DNA of 64,000 nt. It comes from Brachynemurus nebulosus (taxonomy: Eukaryota; Arthropoda; Insecta; Neuroptera; Myrmeleontidae). The notes under the pieces were generated by a model, which was given only the letters and a program-made list of their open reading frames with translations, had not been told where the DNA came from and did no database searches. How positions within the stretch are numbered: the first letter of the stretch is position 1; each line of letters opens with the position of its first letter. The DNA is taken from positions 1,479,001-1,543,000 of the forward strand of contig JAPWDM010000045.1 of NCBI GenBank assembly GCA_035578155.1, written 5' to 3'. This document shows positions 24,585-40,899 of this stretch, piece by piece. Both the position numbers and the translations under genes were made by a program.

Positions 24585-25301
24585 GTACTAAGCATTAGTA
24601 TTCGCAACTTGTAGGTAAAAAATGTCATGTAAACATATCGAAACAGTACTAAGCATTAGTAAAATTGCGAGTGCAAGTGAATGGAATTCACTTCTATATA
24701 CTAATGACAAGTGGATACCCCCACCACGATTCTACGGTTGTCCACTGATTGTTGCAATGTATATGATTCCATTTTTAAGATGCCGTACATATGGTACATA
24801 TCGTACATATGAACACAAATGAGATCAGTGATTATTTTAAGGTTTATTTTAAATTTTATATTGTAGGCGTGTTCTTGGGTACATATATATTTGGTGTTTT
24901 TCGTGTTGTTATTAAATATTAAAATAAAAATCAAGTAGGTACTTTATTCCTGTTGATCTTCAACTGCGAGCTCGTTTAAAAGTACAATTGAATTCTCACG
25001 AATATCTCTTCGAACTAACCATTTTTTTGTTCACGTTCGCTTACCTTTTCTTATTTCATTTTCAGTTTCTTCTATTAATGATGAAATAATTACATCTGAC
25101 TAGAGTTTAAGAAATAATTACATCTGAATAGAGTTTAGAGAGCACGCTTTACTATTATTTTTCCGTTAAGGTGGCGATACTTCACTGTTACGATTGGTTG
25201 ATTAAATACTACTGCCACTTATTTACAGATTCACTTGTCAGTTCGTGTGAACACTTTTTTTGTGTTGGCAAGTGCAAGTAGCAAGTACAAATGCTTAGTA
25301 C
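24585..25301. mobile_element. TIR element with GTACTAAGC ends
   Basis: The left end GTACTAAGCATTAGTATTCG pairs imperfectly with the right end (reverse complement GTACTAAGCATTTGTACTTG). A third copy of the motif, AGTACTAAGCATTAGTAAAA, occurs inside near 24645. No target duplication is clear, so the superfamily is not assigned. Confidence 0.55.
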
Positions 25302-25309
25302 CACAGAAT

Positions 25310-26720
25310 ATATAAGAAGGAACGCTGCAATCTCTTTTCTGTAATCATCAGTGTGTACTGACAATGAGTACGTTAGGCTACTTTGTGATGAGTGCAGTTC
25401 AATTGTTTTGATTGTAATAGTCATTATTGCCCCTGTCGTATCACACAGTATACATACCACATACCTACGTATGTAATATTATATATCCGTACGCAACATA
25501 GGTTACCTCACTCACACACACACAACATAGATCACACAAACACAAACTAAACCGAGTGCACAAATATAACATATTGGTGGGGTATTTTCCATCTTTATTT
25601 GGTTACACTGGTTTCAGTAATATAGAAATAGCAACGTTACCTCTGTACTCTGTGCTTAGTTGTGACTTAATAAATTTAAATAAACTCACTAATAAGAAAA
25701 AAAATAAAAATTTGACAACCAGTTTTTGTTATAGAGGTCAGGTATACATAATAACAGTTTATTCATTTTAAACCCCTCACAGAAATAACAAGTAAAATAT
25801 TTGTACTTTTTTTTGTAAACATTCAGAACAGGACTAGCACGCAGAGAAGGCGGGGGAGGGGGTAAAAATGACTCGTAGTAAATAACACGACAATATTTCT
25901 AATCTCTAATAAATAATACTTAATGTCTAAATAATCTACAGCTGGGCGTCACCTATTTTTCTGGTTGTTGACTAATACAATATTTACGACTAACGAGAGG
26001 TCGAACGGTACCAAGGGAAAAAAATAGGAAACTACACTTCAGTTTAAATGTTAACACGAATCGTCCTAGACGGATTAAGAATATTACAAGAAACTTGCCT
26101 TCAACGGGTTAAGTGATGTATCGCGTTGCAGTTAACTTCATTATACATACCTACCCTGGTTAATGATACACAACTGACTTCAGAGAAGTTCAGTAAAAGT
26201 TAAGTTACTAAAAATCAAAACAAAAGAAAAAAAAAACATTGTATAATATAATATAAATTGTAAACTAGATTACATTTATAAAATAAGAATATGTATTTTA
26301 TTTATTAATTTTTTTTTTAATTAATACAAATTGAAACAACAATAAACAATTTATGAGTAACTTGAAACTTCTGTCCGTTTGTTAGCAGGCCTATGCAAGA
26401 GGGAATTAAGCATTAAGAATGTGAATTTAAAATGAAGTGACTGTTTAGTATACAATTTTAATAAGGCAACTATTAACTAAATTAAACACTTAACCTACAA
26501 TTTCAAATACGATCCATACAGTTTAGGGTTTCATATACCTAAACGAAAAAAACGACAAGATTATCTGGACACAACGTGAAGTGCTACTCTGCCGTAAACT
26601 GCATGATCTTAAAATCATAAATACTATAACGAATCTAACTTAACTAGGGCTTACAATGATAACAAAAAAAAAAAAACGTAAGTAAAATTACAACAATTTA
26701 ACCTCACTCACTTTTCAACG
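25310..26720. other. No gene seen, 25310-26720
   Basis: Spacer with a short CA-rich run near 25510-25530 and several A runs. Short frames here show no motifs. Confidence 0.35.
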
Positions 26721-26725
26721 ATTAA

Positions 26726-28355
26726 CGTTCCTTTCAAACTGTACGGTTTTCGCCGTACGGTAAAAAACCGTACGCCTTTTTGCCGTGATATCGTTGTTTT
26801 CACATTGCACGGTTTTTTGCCGTTGTAAACTGAATATCTTTATTTGATTTGCCACATCATACAAGTAACAAGTGTGATTAAAGTTAATTCTATAAATCAG
26901 AGGAAATAGAAAGTAGGATTATTTATTAACACACTCTTTGAAGACCTGAAGAAAATAATAAAATTTTTCAACTACTTTTGGGTGTTCGCTCTTTTGATTA
27001 ATTACTTGGCGAACTTAAGGATTCATCGAAACGTTAAGACACACAATTTCGAAATTACATACAATCTATTAAAATACTGGTTACCACTATCTATTAACCC
27101 TAGAATCATACGTACTCGTCAAAACGACGAACGAACTTCTCTACCTGCTCCAATACTACAACTTGTAGTTTCCTGTTTGCTGTGAAACTTCTGTTATCTA
27201 ATTTATTTGTTATTATAACACATAAGACGTACAAATTTTGTTTATAGCTATTGTCGTTTTTTTTATACTGAAATAGTGTGCGTCAAAAAGACGACAATGT
27301 ATGATTAACCTACATTTTTTTTCAAAGATTTTGTACTCCACATATAAAAGTTTTCCTAATTTTTCTAAAATTTATTAAAGATATGCATGTTATAATTAAT
27401 TTATTCAATGATTATGATAATGTGAAAGATGATTACAGCTGTTTGACTTATAGAGACGACATAATACTGAAGTTTTAATATATTGAATCGAAAACTAAAG
27501 AATGCGTTTAAAGTGATTTAATAAAAGGATAACAATTTATTTTGTGGAAAATATTTTAATTTTTATTATTTTTTGAGATCTTATTCGAAAAATTACTAAC
27601 AAATTTTAGAAAATTTACAAATGTGCCTAATGGGGAAATAACTACATACTATAGGAATATTTATGACTGAGAAATTTCACATTCTGTAAAGTCACACATG
27701 TCCACCGACTCATAATACTTCATAAATTAATTATCTGAAAGAAATGTTTTATGATACAATTGATGTATTTATTTATTTTTTAATTTTTATAATGAAAATA
27801 TGCTTTGATAAAAAGATTAAAAAAATTAATAAATATTTATATTAAGAAATTTTTTCAAATCCAATTTTTTTAAATATTTTGTTCGCTTTTATAGTATTGT
27901 TATGTAAAGAAAATGTTTTATGTAAATAAACTCTAAAACTCCCCGTAAAAAGTCCATTCGTCAAAACGACGCTGATGTATGATTAACTTGACTCATAGAC
28001 CAACGTATGATTCTAGTTGTTAAAATACTGGTCAATATTAGTTTCATCGATTTCACAAATAAAATTAATAATTAACATTAAATTCAACAAAATAATGTTA
28101 CTGCCGTACGTTAAAAAACCGTTAAATGTGAAAGCATTAATTTAATTGCATACACTACTGAGTTAAAAACGCCGTACGGCAACCGTCAAGTGTAGTGGCA
28201 AGAGACGGCTGCTACACGGCACGGCAACGCGGGCAACGGCATTTTGCCGTGACCGTGTAATGTGAAAGATTCAATGCTCTTGTTCAGTCCACTAAAAAAA
28301 TGCGATCGTGCGGTTTTTTGCCGTACGGTAAAAACCGTATAATGTGAAAGGAGCG
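26726..28355. mobile_element. PIF/Harbinger-like TIR element, 1.6 kb
   Basis: The ends are CGTTCCTTTCAAACTGTACG and the near reverse complement of CGCTCCTTTCACATTATACG. Flanking TAA trinucleotides (26723-26725 and 28356-28358) match the 3 bp TWA target of Harbinger elements. The palindrome CCGTACGG and a GTGAAA...GCACGGTTTTTTGCCG module recur at both ends and again further inside. A piggyBac-like element (27098-28019) is nested within. No transposase is recognisable. Confidence 0.7.
27098..28019. mobile_element. piggyBac-like element nested in the Harbinger-like element
   Basis: TTAA flanks both sides (27094-27097 and 28020-28023). The left end CCCTAGAATCATACG is of the familiar piggyBac CCCTAGA type, and the right end has CGTATGATTCTAG. 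GTCAAAACGACG and ATGTATGATTAAC motifs recur just inside both ends. The 922 bp are non-coding, so this is a deletion derivative. The phrase TTAAAATACTGGT occurs both 5' (27069) and immediately 3' (28020). Confidence 0.75.
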
Positions 28356-28369
28356 TAAATGTTCATAAA

Positions 28370-31300
28370 TAATGTTCTCACGTTAATTTCTCTTTCAGTA
28401 TAGTTTCAGTGGCCACTTACTTTCACACGTGGTCGCCTATTGCTGAAGATGTTAAACCCAAATAAAAAAAAGTTCCAGTGGCGAACGCGGCCCCAGCGGT
28501 TTTTTTTTTTGATTCGAACAATTCTTTGCGTCTTCCACCTTACGCATAATGTGCCTCGTTAATCTCAGATAAAAGTGATAAGCTCCGATTTTTTTTACTA
28601 GTGATTTCCTAGTGGTAGCTTAACCTTAGCTAATGGAGTTTGCACCGTTACAAACCAGAGGGCTCACATTTAAAAGAAAATTAACATGCATTGGATATTA
28701 AAACAACAATTTCTGACATGGTGACTGATATTTTTATTCCATAGTATTTGAAATAGGATCTAGGAATGCCTTTAATGGATCAGGTGGTTGATTAATTAAA
28801 TTTATTGAAAGTTAAACGTAAAATATGTTATCTTATAGTCCTGGTAATTGGAGGGAGAATATTATTTAAATGTTATTTAAACTGTACAAGGTAATATGAC
28901 ATCAAGCATACAGTGGACAAATTAAATAGTTTAGACAATGCAAAATAATTGTTGGTCTTTATTTACAAGTTTAAAATTGTTTTTTATTTAAAAGCTACTA
29001 TTGTAATTTTTTAAAAAATCATATAGAAAGTAAAAGATTTAGATAATCATAGTGTAATTAAATTAAAATCTAATTTTAATATTAAAAAAAGCAATAAATA
29101 TTTTAGCCCGAGAATTGTGAAAAATTCTAACTAGTGAACTACAAAATCCTAACTAAATGCGTGTCTAACACGCACGTGACGAATCTTCTTTACCTTACCT
29201 TTTAGTTTTAATTACTGAGAATTTTTAATAAAATTATTTACGATGTACTCACTATAACGGCCATAGTAAAACTAGATGAGTCGTTTAAATGTGCCAGTGT
29301 CTAGCTTATCCACAACATGTGACTGGCAACCACGTCCAGAAACTCCCGAACTATCAACCTGCATACATTTCTCAATACCTCAAAGTTAACAATGAAAATC
29401 AGAATCCGCTTTTCGGATGGCTGTCACTCAAAAACTATTTGAGGTATGCACTTGAAATCTTAGTATGTTACTTTTAAAGATATAGACTATCGAAACATGC
29501 AAAAAAATGTTTCCAATTTTTTCAAAATGTCACACTAGTGGTCCCCCTTAAGAAAAAATGATAAATATTAGAACTGTTTGTATTTGGGTTGACACAAGTC
29601 CGAAGCAAAGGAATTTTGCTGTAGGATAGAAAATTTTACATCTGTAAAATGGTTAAAATGTGGTTAAAATATGAAAAAATGGGTGAATGAGTTAACGAAT
29701 GTGACAATTTAGAATATACAAACGTCAAATTTAAATAGCAAACGTCATGAAATAACTGGAGAACTATAAATGAATGGAAAAATTAAATCAATTGTATGTA
29801 ATTTCAGATCTATAAATTTAGCTCATAAATGACATTTGAGCAAATGCACTTTAAGAATAGTCTGATTTTTCAACACCAGATTTCATACCGTCATTCGAGA
29901 GATCCCAATATAGGGAGCATAGATTAGTTTTTCCGTTTTTCGGAATTGTTCAGAATACCATATTATATCATATTTCGAGCTCATAAAAACTGAACAGAAG
30001 TGCCATTTAGTAAATAAATAGTTCCTGATGTTTTACTAGAACATTTTAAGATATTTATGAGACAAATGATTCAAAATTATAATTTAATTTAATTAAATTA
30101 ATATAATAATAAAATAAATAAAGAGCAGCCAGTAAAAATACAATGTTTGATAAAAAAACGTTGTCACCCCCTACAAAAAAAAAAAAAAAAATTCTACTCT
30201 TTCAACTCTACATATATTGAATAGACAAATTTATACCATTAAAACTTTGAAAGAAATGAGTTGATGTTAATTTTAAGATTAATGATATTTTAATGTAACA
30301 AAACTGTAAATTGTTCACAGCAGGAGGCGTACAGAAGAGAATTGGACGTACATACATATTTAAGGATTAACTGTAGTAATAATTAGGTAAAGCATGGTTA
30401 TGTAGCACGCAAACAAATCTTTATATATGTAAATTTTATTTGTGAAACGATTTAGCGTTATAAAAAAAATTATTTAACATATTAAATTTTATGTATCATT
30501 TGTGATTTGTTCAAATATAGCCAGTCAATCAGTCAGCAGTAGTATGTAAATAAATGATCAAAATGTAGTAGGTATGCAGACCGCATAGACAAACTGTACA
30601 GCTTGTAAAGGTAATCACTAAACATAGTAAACACGTAAATTATAATAATAAATAACAAAGAATTAATTTGACTGATTGTCTAAATGCTATTCGGATAAAA
30701 TTTTCCATAATAGCCCAGTCAAATAGGAATTTAACCTCGGAATGAAAAATAATAAAGTAGAAATTTGTATAAATCTTAATTTTAACATTTTATAATTATG
30801 TTGTCTCAAAAGTTTCATAGAATCTCGTGTACACGAGTCAAAGTATTCAAGGTTAAAGGTCTCAAAAACGGGTATTTTAAAATATCTTGTTTTCTATGTT
30901 CTAAGTGACTTTTGAAGTTACTAGAAAAGTTTAAGAGCGCGATTGTTTTTTACTCGTTAGCAACCTTTATTTCGTGCCTCAGCGTCATCTTTATGCGAAT
31001 GGGAAAATATGGTAAGTCAAAACGGTAAGTCAAACAAAACAATTTTTTGCTTGTCAGCGACACTTTTTTTTTTGGTTGCCAGCGACCTTTATTCTTGCTT
31101 GTCACTTTATTTTTTGTAAAAATTTTTGTGAAAAATTATAAAGGCGTTTCACTACCTGTAGTTTTAGAAATTAAGCCTTGCTTTATACGTCATAAACGAT
31201 ATATTACAATCGAGATTGAAAATAACGGTTAAAGTAATCCTTACTCGTTTCAAAATTTCTATTTTTTTTTTAGTTTATTTTCAGAGACTGTAAAGTTTTC

Positions 31301-32150
31301 TTGTATAAGGTGAAAAAAGGTCCGCTTTTCCGTCGTAATAAAATTTTTCCGACCCGTTTTTATTTGACACTTGCTGAGTGGTAGAGATTGAGGTCAATAA
31401 CTAATATGGGACTGATACATACGCATTTATGAATAATAGTCAGCTAACTCTTTAATTTTTATAGTAAACATATCCCATTGAAAGGGACCATTTTGTTCAA
31501 AAGTTATAAAAATTAAAATTTGTTTTACGTTAATTAGGTACTTAAGTACTTAGTTTAAGGGTACTTAAGTATTAGGGGTTCTTTAAAAGAAGTTGTAGGG
31601 AACGGAATTGTCACAAACTAGAATTTCTAGAAATTATATTTTGTACATTTTTTTGAAATTCTGCCTACGGTTTTCCAAAAACCAGAAAAGAAAAGTTCTG
31701 CCAAATATCAATACTAAGATAACGATCAACAACGTTTTTAAAAATATTGATCACTTATTCAATATTTTCGCAGAAAACAAAAATTCTGATGAATTCGCAA
31801 CCCTTACTACCTTACTTTAAAATTTAAATAATTTTCAATTCTGATAAACGAGATAAAGGTTTTTGAAGAAAAACACGAAAACGTCAAAATCCTCCCTAAT
31901 AATGTAATTTACAAAATAAAATCGGCTCCTAAAATAATGATGACTTCTTATAACACCGCATGTACGAGTCTGATCGATTTTTCTGAACTAACATTCGGAA
32001 AAAATCGAAAGAAGCCAAGATGTTCCAATTTTTTCAAAAAGCAAAAAATAACGACATAGAAATAGATGCTCAAATTGTGTATATTATCATATTTTCCGTT
32101 ACGACTTCCGTCTATATGAATGGGAAAGTAAACGAAAAGAATAAAAAATA
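28370..32150. other. No gene seen, 28370-32150
   Basis: AT-rich spacer of almost 4 kb. It includes an A run near 30177-30200 and short frames (29289-29477, 31608-31820) without recognisable motifs. I find no clear element boundaries in it. Confidence 0.35.
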
Positions 32151-32154
32151 TATT

Positions 32155-32448
32155 AAGGTACCATCACAGTGTGATCGGTTGAAAAATAGTCAATTTTCAT
32201 AATTTTTTTTTTTTTTTGGATGGATAGGATAGGGGAATGGGGATGATTTTTTTTTTTTTAATTAATACCACTATTTGACAATACAAAATATTTTTTTTAT
32301 TTATTTTTTTTAATTATTATAATTTTTTGAAAAAAGTGTCTTTAAAAAAGGCCGGAATTTGGTAGGCACGATTGCGGCCGATTATCTGAAAAAAAAAAAA
32401 TCAAATAGATTATCAATCTGTAGGTAAGCCGCTATGTTCCTATGGGAG
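32155..32448. repeat. Interspersed repeat family A, copy 2
   Basis: This starts AAGGTACCATCACAGTGTGA and ends near TCCTATGGGAG, collinear with the copy at 621-938 in the LRR gene intron. Both are preceded by TTAAGG-like sequence. Poly-T tracts differ in length. Confidence 0.7.
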
Positions 32449-32530
32449 TTTTTTTTTAAATTTGAAAAAACCATGAACATCGTAACTATTAATAAAAATT
32501 TAATTTAGATATCATACATTATAGTATAAT

Positions 32531-32812
32531 GTCAAAACTAACTAAACTAACCTAACCTTAACTAAGCTCACCACCAATTTTTTATATCAAAGTGGAAGTA
32601 TATTGTTACAACTAACTAAATTAACCTAACTCTAATTAAATTCACCACCTAGTTTTTATATCAAAATTGAAGTATATTGTCAAAACTAACTAAACTAGCC
32701 TAATCTTAACTAACCTCACCACCTAGTTTTTATATCAAAGTCGAAGTATATTGTCAAAACTAACTAAACTAAACTAACCTAACCTCAACTAACCTCACCA
32801 CCTAATTTTTAA
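32531..32812. repeat. Tandem repeat, 74 bp unit, about four copies
   Basis: Units start at 32531, 32605, 32679 and 32753, each with AACTAACTAAA, CTAACCTAAC-like text, a TCACCACC block and TATATCAAA. Spacing is exactly 74 bases. The CTAACCTAA phrases resemble the insect telomere repeat CCTAA but are not a pure array. There are no unique spacers, so it is not a CRISPR array. Confidence 0.85.
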
Positions 32813-33550
32813 AGAAGATTTGCCTGAAAAAAATAATTTTAAAGATAAATTAATAAATTAAACATTACTCATTAGTAAGAAAATATTTTTCGTAAAAATA
32901 TATAAGCCTTACTTCTTGTCTAAAGGGTTCCAATATTTTCGAACTACCGCGTATACACATGAGAACAAATCTTGCAACCTCCCGTCGAGGTGACGCACCC
33001 TTGCTGACCATTTAGGGAGCGAGTTTACATAGGTAATAAAAACCAACGGGGTACTACCGAAGGATTTGGGAGCGAGCTCACCTACTCCGATTTATATATG
33101 TATATGTTTATTATAATATGACAAACGACAATGTTAATGAACATTACCAATGCTTAATATTTAACTCTACAACTTGTATACAGATATGTATACCTATAAT
33201 ATTATTTTGTGCCGTTTAATTTTAACAGAACACGTCAGAAACATGCACGAATCTGATTTGAATTGAATTAATTTATTACATTATTTCTGTTACATGATTA
33301 ATTTATTCACGAATTAAAAATACTGTTAAAATTGACACTAAATTTCATATTTTATGAATTAGGTTACCAAGTGTTTCATTTCTCGTAAATACGTAATGTT
33401 ATAGGTATTGAAAGGATTTAATAGGGAGAAATAAGGTAAATGAGTAGATAAAGAAAATTGTAATGTTTCCCTCACACACTCAGGGTGAACAATTTGAGAG
33501 TTGCTATTTTTACTACGGCCAGACTATTGACTATTATAGAAAAATACCAA

Positions 33551-33596
33551 AATGGCGGACTTCGAAAAAAATGACTTTTTTTCGAAGTCCGCCATT
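33551..33596. repeat. Perfect short hairpin with 21 bp stem
   Basis: The arm 33551-33571 is the exact reverse complement of 33576-33596, with the four-base loop TGAC. The stem contains GGCGGACTTCGAAAAA. It could be a relic of a foldback element or a structured RNA element. It is too short and its loop too small for a standard pre-miRNA. Confidence 0.85.
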
Positions 33597-34153
33597 CTGC
33601 TAATTTTCGATAAAATTTCATAATTCTAGTTCCGACCAGAATGACATATCTATAAATTAAGACTAATTAAGAATTTTTGATTTCAGATGTCAGTAAGAGT
33701 CAAAATCACTCGGGCCACCCAGATGCTTCTTTTTGAGGCGCCAACTTCAAGTGATTACAATAATAATAAAACAAAATTTAAGGTAGTTTAATAAAACGAT
33801 TTTTTCAACGGATTTTAACGAAACTTCTCTAGATATTTATTTAATCAAATACCAATAATACGAGCCCTTACCGAAAAAAAAAAATTGACCATCCCAATTT
33901 TGAGAAAAACGATTTCAGAGCTTTGTAATTTTAACACGGGCTCTTTTGTACCAGGCTATCTCAGAGCAACTACGTTAATTTATTCAAAAAAATTTTTTTG
34001 TTACCTTAAGATGTAAATAAAAACATGCCCCTACAAATAGGCATGAAAAACAGCGCAAGTTACCAGACTATTACCTTAAAAAGAGTAGATAAAATTTCTT
34101 ACCTAAATATGTCATATAAAATTTCACATTGAACTGTATTTAAAAAAAAAATA

Positions 34154-36625
<2,472 letters not shown>

Positions 36626-36858
36626 TAAGTACGTTTAACATGGATATGTTTTTGGAATGGGGTACCTACAGTTGAAAAAATTCGTGATTTTTAAAATTTG
36701 TATTTTTTTAAAATTTGTGTTGGTATAAAGAAAATCAAAGTATGGGTAGTCAAAAACTACGTATAATCGAATAGCACTGACCTATAAAAAATAAATTATA
36801 AAAATTGAACTTATATGAAAGTTTGTTAAGGTTCGTAGGTAAGGAACTACTTATTTAA

Positions 36859-37569
36859 GGGGTTAGGTGGGTTTGAAAATTTCAAAAAATCCATTTTTTT
36901 GTCTTATTAAATAGTACAATATGTTTAAAATATTTTCCTAAAATTTCAAATCTATCCGAGTAAAATTCTAAGAGATAGACCCTTCCGCCCGTCAGGCCAC
37001 GTCAGTGCAGCGCAGTAAACTTAAAATGCGTTTATCTCGAAACTCAATTTTTTTAGTGGGTGGACATGATTTCTCGAAAAGTTATGAAGCGATTTTGTGC
37101 AAATTTTGCACACGCCTTTGAAATAACATTATCTAGTCATTGAACGAAGGATTTTTTTTTTATTTTTATTACAACCAATTTTTTCGAGTCAATACATGGC
37201 GAAAATTTGACAAAAAAATGTGCTTTTTGTTCAAAGTCTGTCAACAATTCAAATTTCAGCTTTTGTTTCCTTCGTCCAATAACGAGATTTGTCCATGAAC
37301 TAACGAAATATTTTTGGTTTTTTGATTGTAAATGAACCAATAACGAGTTATGCTGTCCACGGCAAGAGCATTTTTTTTTGAGACGGCAAGGTAGATGAGG
37401 TACCAACGGCTGAGTTTTCGGAATTTTTAAATACAAATTTCACAAAATACTATTTAAATATGTATCTTTGATATGCTGAATTGTTTAAATAAAATATATG
37501 ATTGTATATATTAAAAAAAAAAAAATAGTAAAAATATCTTTTTTGAACCTCTGAAACCCACCTAACCCC
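36859..37569. mobile_element. TIR element at a TTAA target
   Basis: The ends GGGGTTAGGTGGGTTTGAAA and (reverse complement of the right end) GGGGTTAGGTGGGTTTCAGA are inverted repeats flanked by TTAA on both sides (36855-36858 and 37570-37573). TTAA targets are used by piggyBac and Kolobok elements; the G-rich end does not decide between them. A 99-codon minus-strand frame inside (37137-37436) is not recognisable. Confidence 0.7.
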
Positions 37570-37574
37570 TTAAA

Positions 37575-38386
37575 ATAAACAAATTCAAACCATTAGATTA
37601 AGAGAAGCAATTATATTGCTTAATTTGTATCAATTATCCAAAATATACTTAATGTCATTTTATTCCACACAATTTCAATAACATTTTAACTTTTCAATTT
37701 TTTTTTTTATTTTCCTTCTTTTTACTTCTTTTTCTAGTAAAACTGATGTTAAAATATAAACTGAAATCGGCGATTATTTGTCTTAAATTTTACCAGAAAT
37801 AATTTTGAGATTTACTCACAATAATTTAAATAACATAATATATTAATTAATTGAAAAAATAAAATTATCAAAATATATAAAATAATATCGTATTATATAT
37901 GATATAGGTGGGAGCGCTGAGAATCTAGCTGAGTCAGCAAAATTGGCGATGTTTGAGTTTCTGCCAAGGCCTAGCGTAAGCGCAGAATGAAAAAGGATGT
38001 TCACATTTTTGATTATGTTTTTACTTATAAAACTTGGGTGAATGTGAAAAGCCATGCCTAAGTGTGGCGCCAAACGATTATTTTTATAAAAATGAAAGCA
38101 AATATTCATATTGTACTTACTTATAGATGCACTTTGTAAATACACAAAATAATTTTTTTATCAACTGAATATACAAAAAATACATGAAATATACAAAATC
38201 AGTGTTTATATGACTACAAATTTTAACTGAATAAACAAAATGTTTGAAATAATTGCCAATCATTATTAATTAAATTTGAAATGGTGCCAGTTAATTCTGT
38301 CAAAATTATGTAAATTTATTGAAATTATTAAATAATAATTATAGCAGCGACTTTTTTTTGTATTGAAACATTTTATTTCATAATTT

Positions 38387-38479
<93 letters not shown>

Positions 38480-39262
38480 CAGTTTTTTACTTTACTGTAG
38501 ACCACCCGTGTATGCGATGGTAAAGTTAGAATGTTTTTCCTTGCATGAATAAGTTTTAAATATTACCGATGTATTTAAATTTTCACAAAATTTTAAATAT
38601 ACATTATGTAGTTAATATAAATAAAATTTTGTTTAAAACTGATTTCGTTCCTTTACTCATTACTGTATGCAAATAAAATTGTGAAACCTTTATAGGCAAT
38701 CTAAAGTTATTACAAATATAGACGGTACTAAACATTTGTGAAAATGTTACAAAAATTACTTTTATTAATTAAAACAAAATGATGGAATTTGGAATTTTAG
38801 ATTTTCTATTTCTCCTCCATTAAGTAGGTAGTAGTTTTTATAAGGCTGAATTTTATTTTTATATATCTTAAGGCTATAGAAAACAATGAAGACTTTTTGT
38901 CGTATACCGCCTAATTAATTTGCTATTTTTATGAGACATCACCATTTTCTATACAAATAAATTTTGATATAACACTATTTTACACACAAATATGTAACTA
39001 GCAAAATGCAGCAAACTTTAAGCTAAGCTGATTCATTAATTTTTATAGCCATTCGAACATATTTTTACACAAATACTAGTTTTGTATATTGTCGAAAACA
39101 TAACTAAAGTTAGCTACATAACGCAAACCATCCATTTTTTAGCATCCACGGGTGTTCTTACACCAGGTTTTCTTACTAAAAATTTTTAAAAATATTATGT
39201 TACCTTATCTCTTATTAAGTCCTTAAAAATGTAAATTTCTTTATTTTGTTTAAATAAAATTG
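37575..39262. other. No gene seen, 37575-39262
   Basis: AT-rich spacer holding the (TA)n array at 38391-38477. I find no supported gene or element edge. Confidence 0.35.
38391..38477. repeat. (TA)n microsatellite
   Basis: A pure TA dinucleotide array of about 87 bases. Confidence 0.95.
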
Positions 39263-39619
39263 CAGTAGAAACGCTGATTATGGACATCTCTCTTAACCGA
39301 ACACCTCCTATAGCCGGATAAATTTTTTATGACGATGGCATGCTAAAACCAATGCATTCAGCACTTTCTTAAACGGACTCTCTGTTAACTGGACTTGGCC
39401 ATAATATTTTGTGACGAAGATACATTATCTAGTACATTTATACCTCCATTAACCGCACGCGAGTACGTCTAGTGCGTATGTATACCTATATGGGTTAAGT
39501 ATAATTGTTCATGTTTTAACCTGCTAACAATCATTCTAATGTGACGATGCATTTGTAAACGTTATATTTTGTATGAGTATCTGAATCCATTCATAAAATT
39601 GATTTGAATTATAAAATTA

Positions 39620-40545
<926 letters not shown>

Positions 40546-40610
40546 ATCCAGTCCGCACACAAAATTTCATAAGCGTTAGACGTTTCGTTCGAGAGTTATC
40601 GTGGGAACAC

Positions 40611-40613
<3 letters not shown>

Positions 40614-40677
<64 letters not shown>
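40614..40677. repeat. (TA)n microsatellite
   Basis: A TA array follows the phrase ATCGTGGGAACACATAAA at the right edge of the 120 bp repeat block. Confidence 0.95.
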
Positions 40678-40680
<3 letters not shown>

Positions 40681-40899
40681 TTTAGTGAATATCATTTTCG
40701 TATTCTAGGGACCTCAAAACAGATTTCTGCCATAGTCCCGGACTCAGATTGCGTCATGAGACCTACTGTAATAGCTGAATTTCGAGTTTTCGAAATTCGC
40801 TAAAAAAATTGAAGCAAAAAAATTATTTATGAATACTACATTATTTAAGGCTATTATTTACACTGACACTGCTGTTCAGTTAACAGAGATTCTACTGTA

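Noticed and set aside
32531..32812. CRISPR-like array
   Set aside because: Units are contiguous 74 bp tandem repeats with no unique spacers, in a eukaryotic genome.
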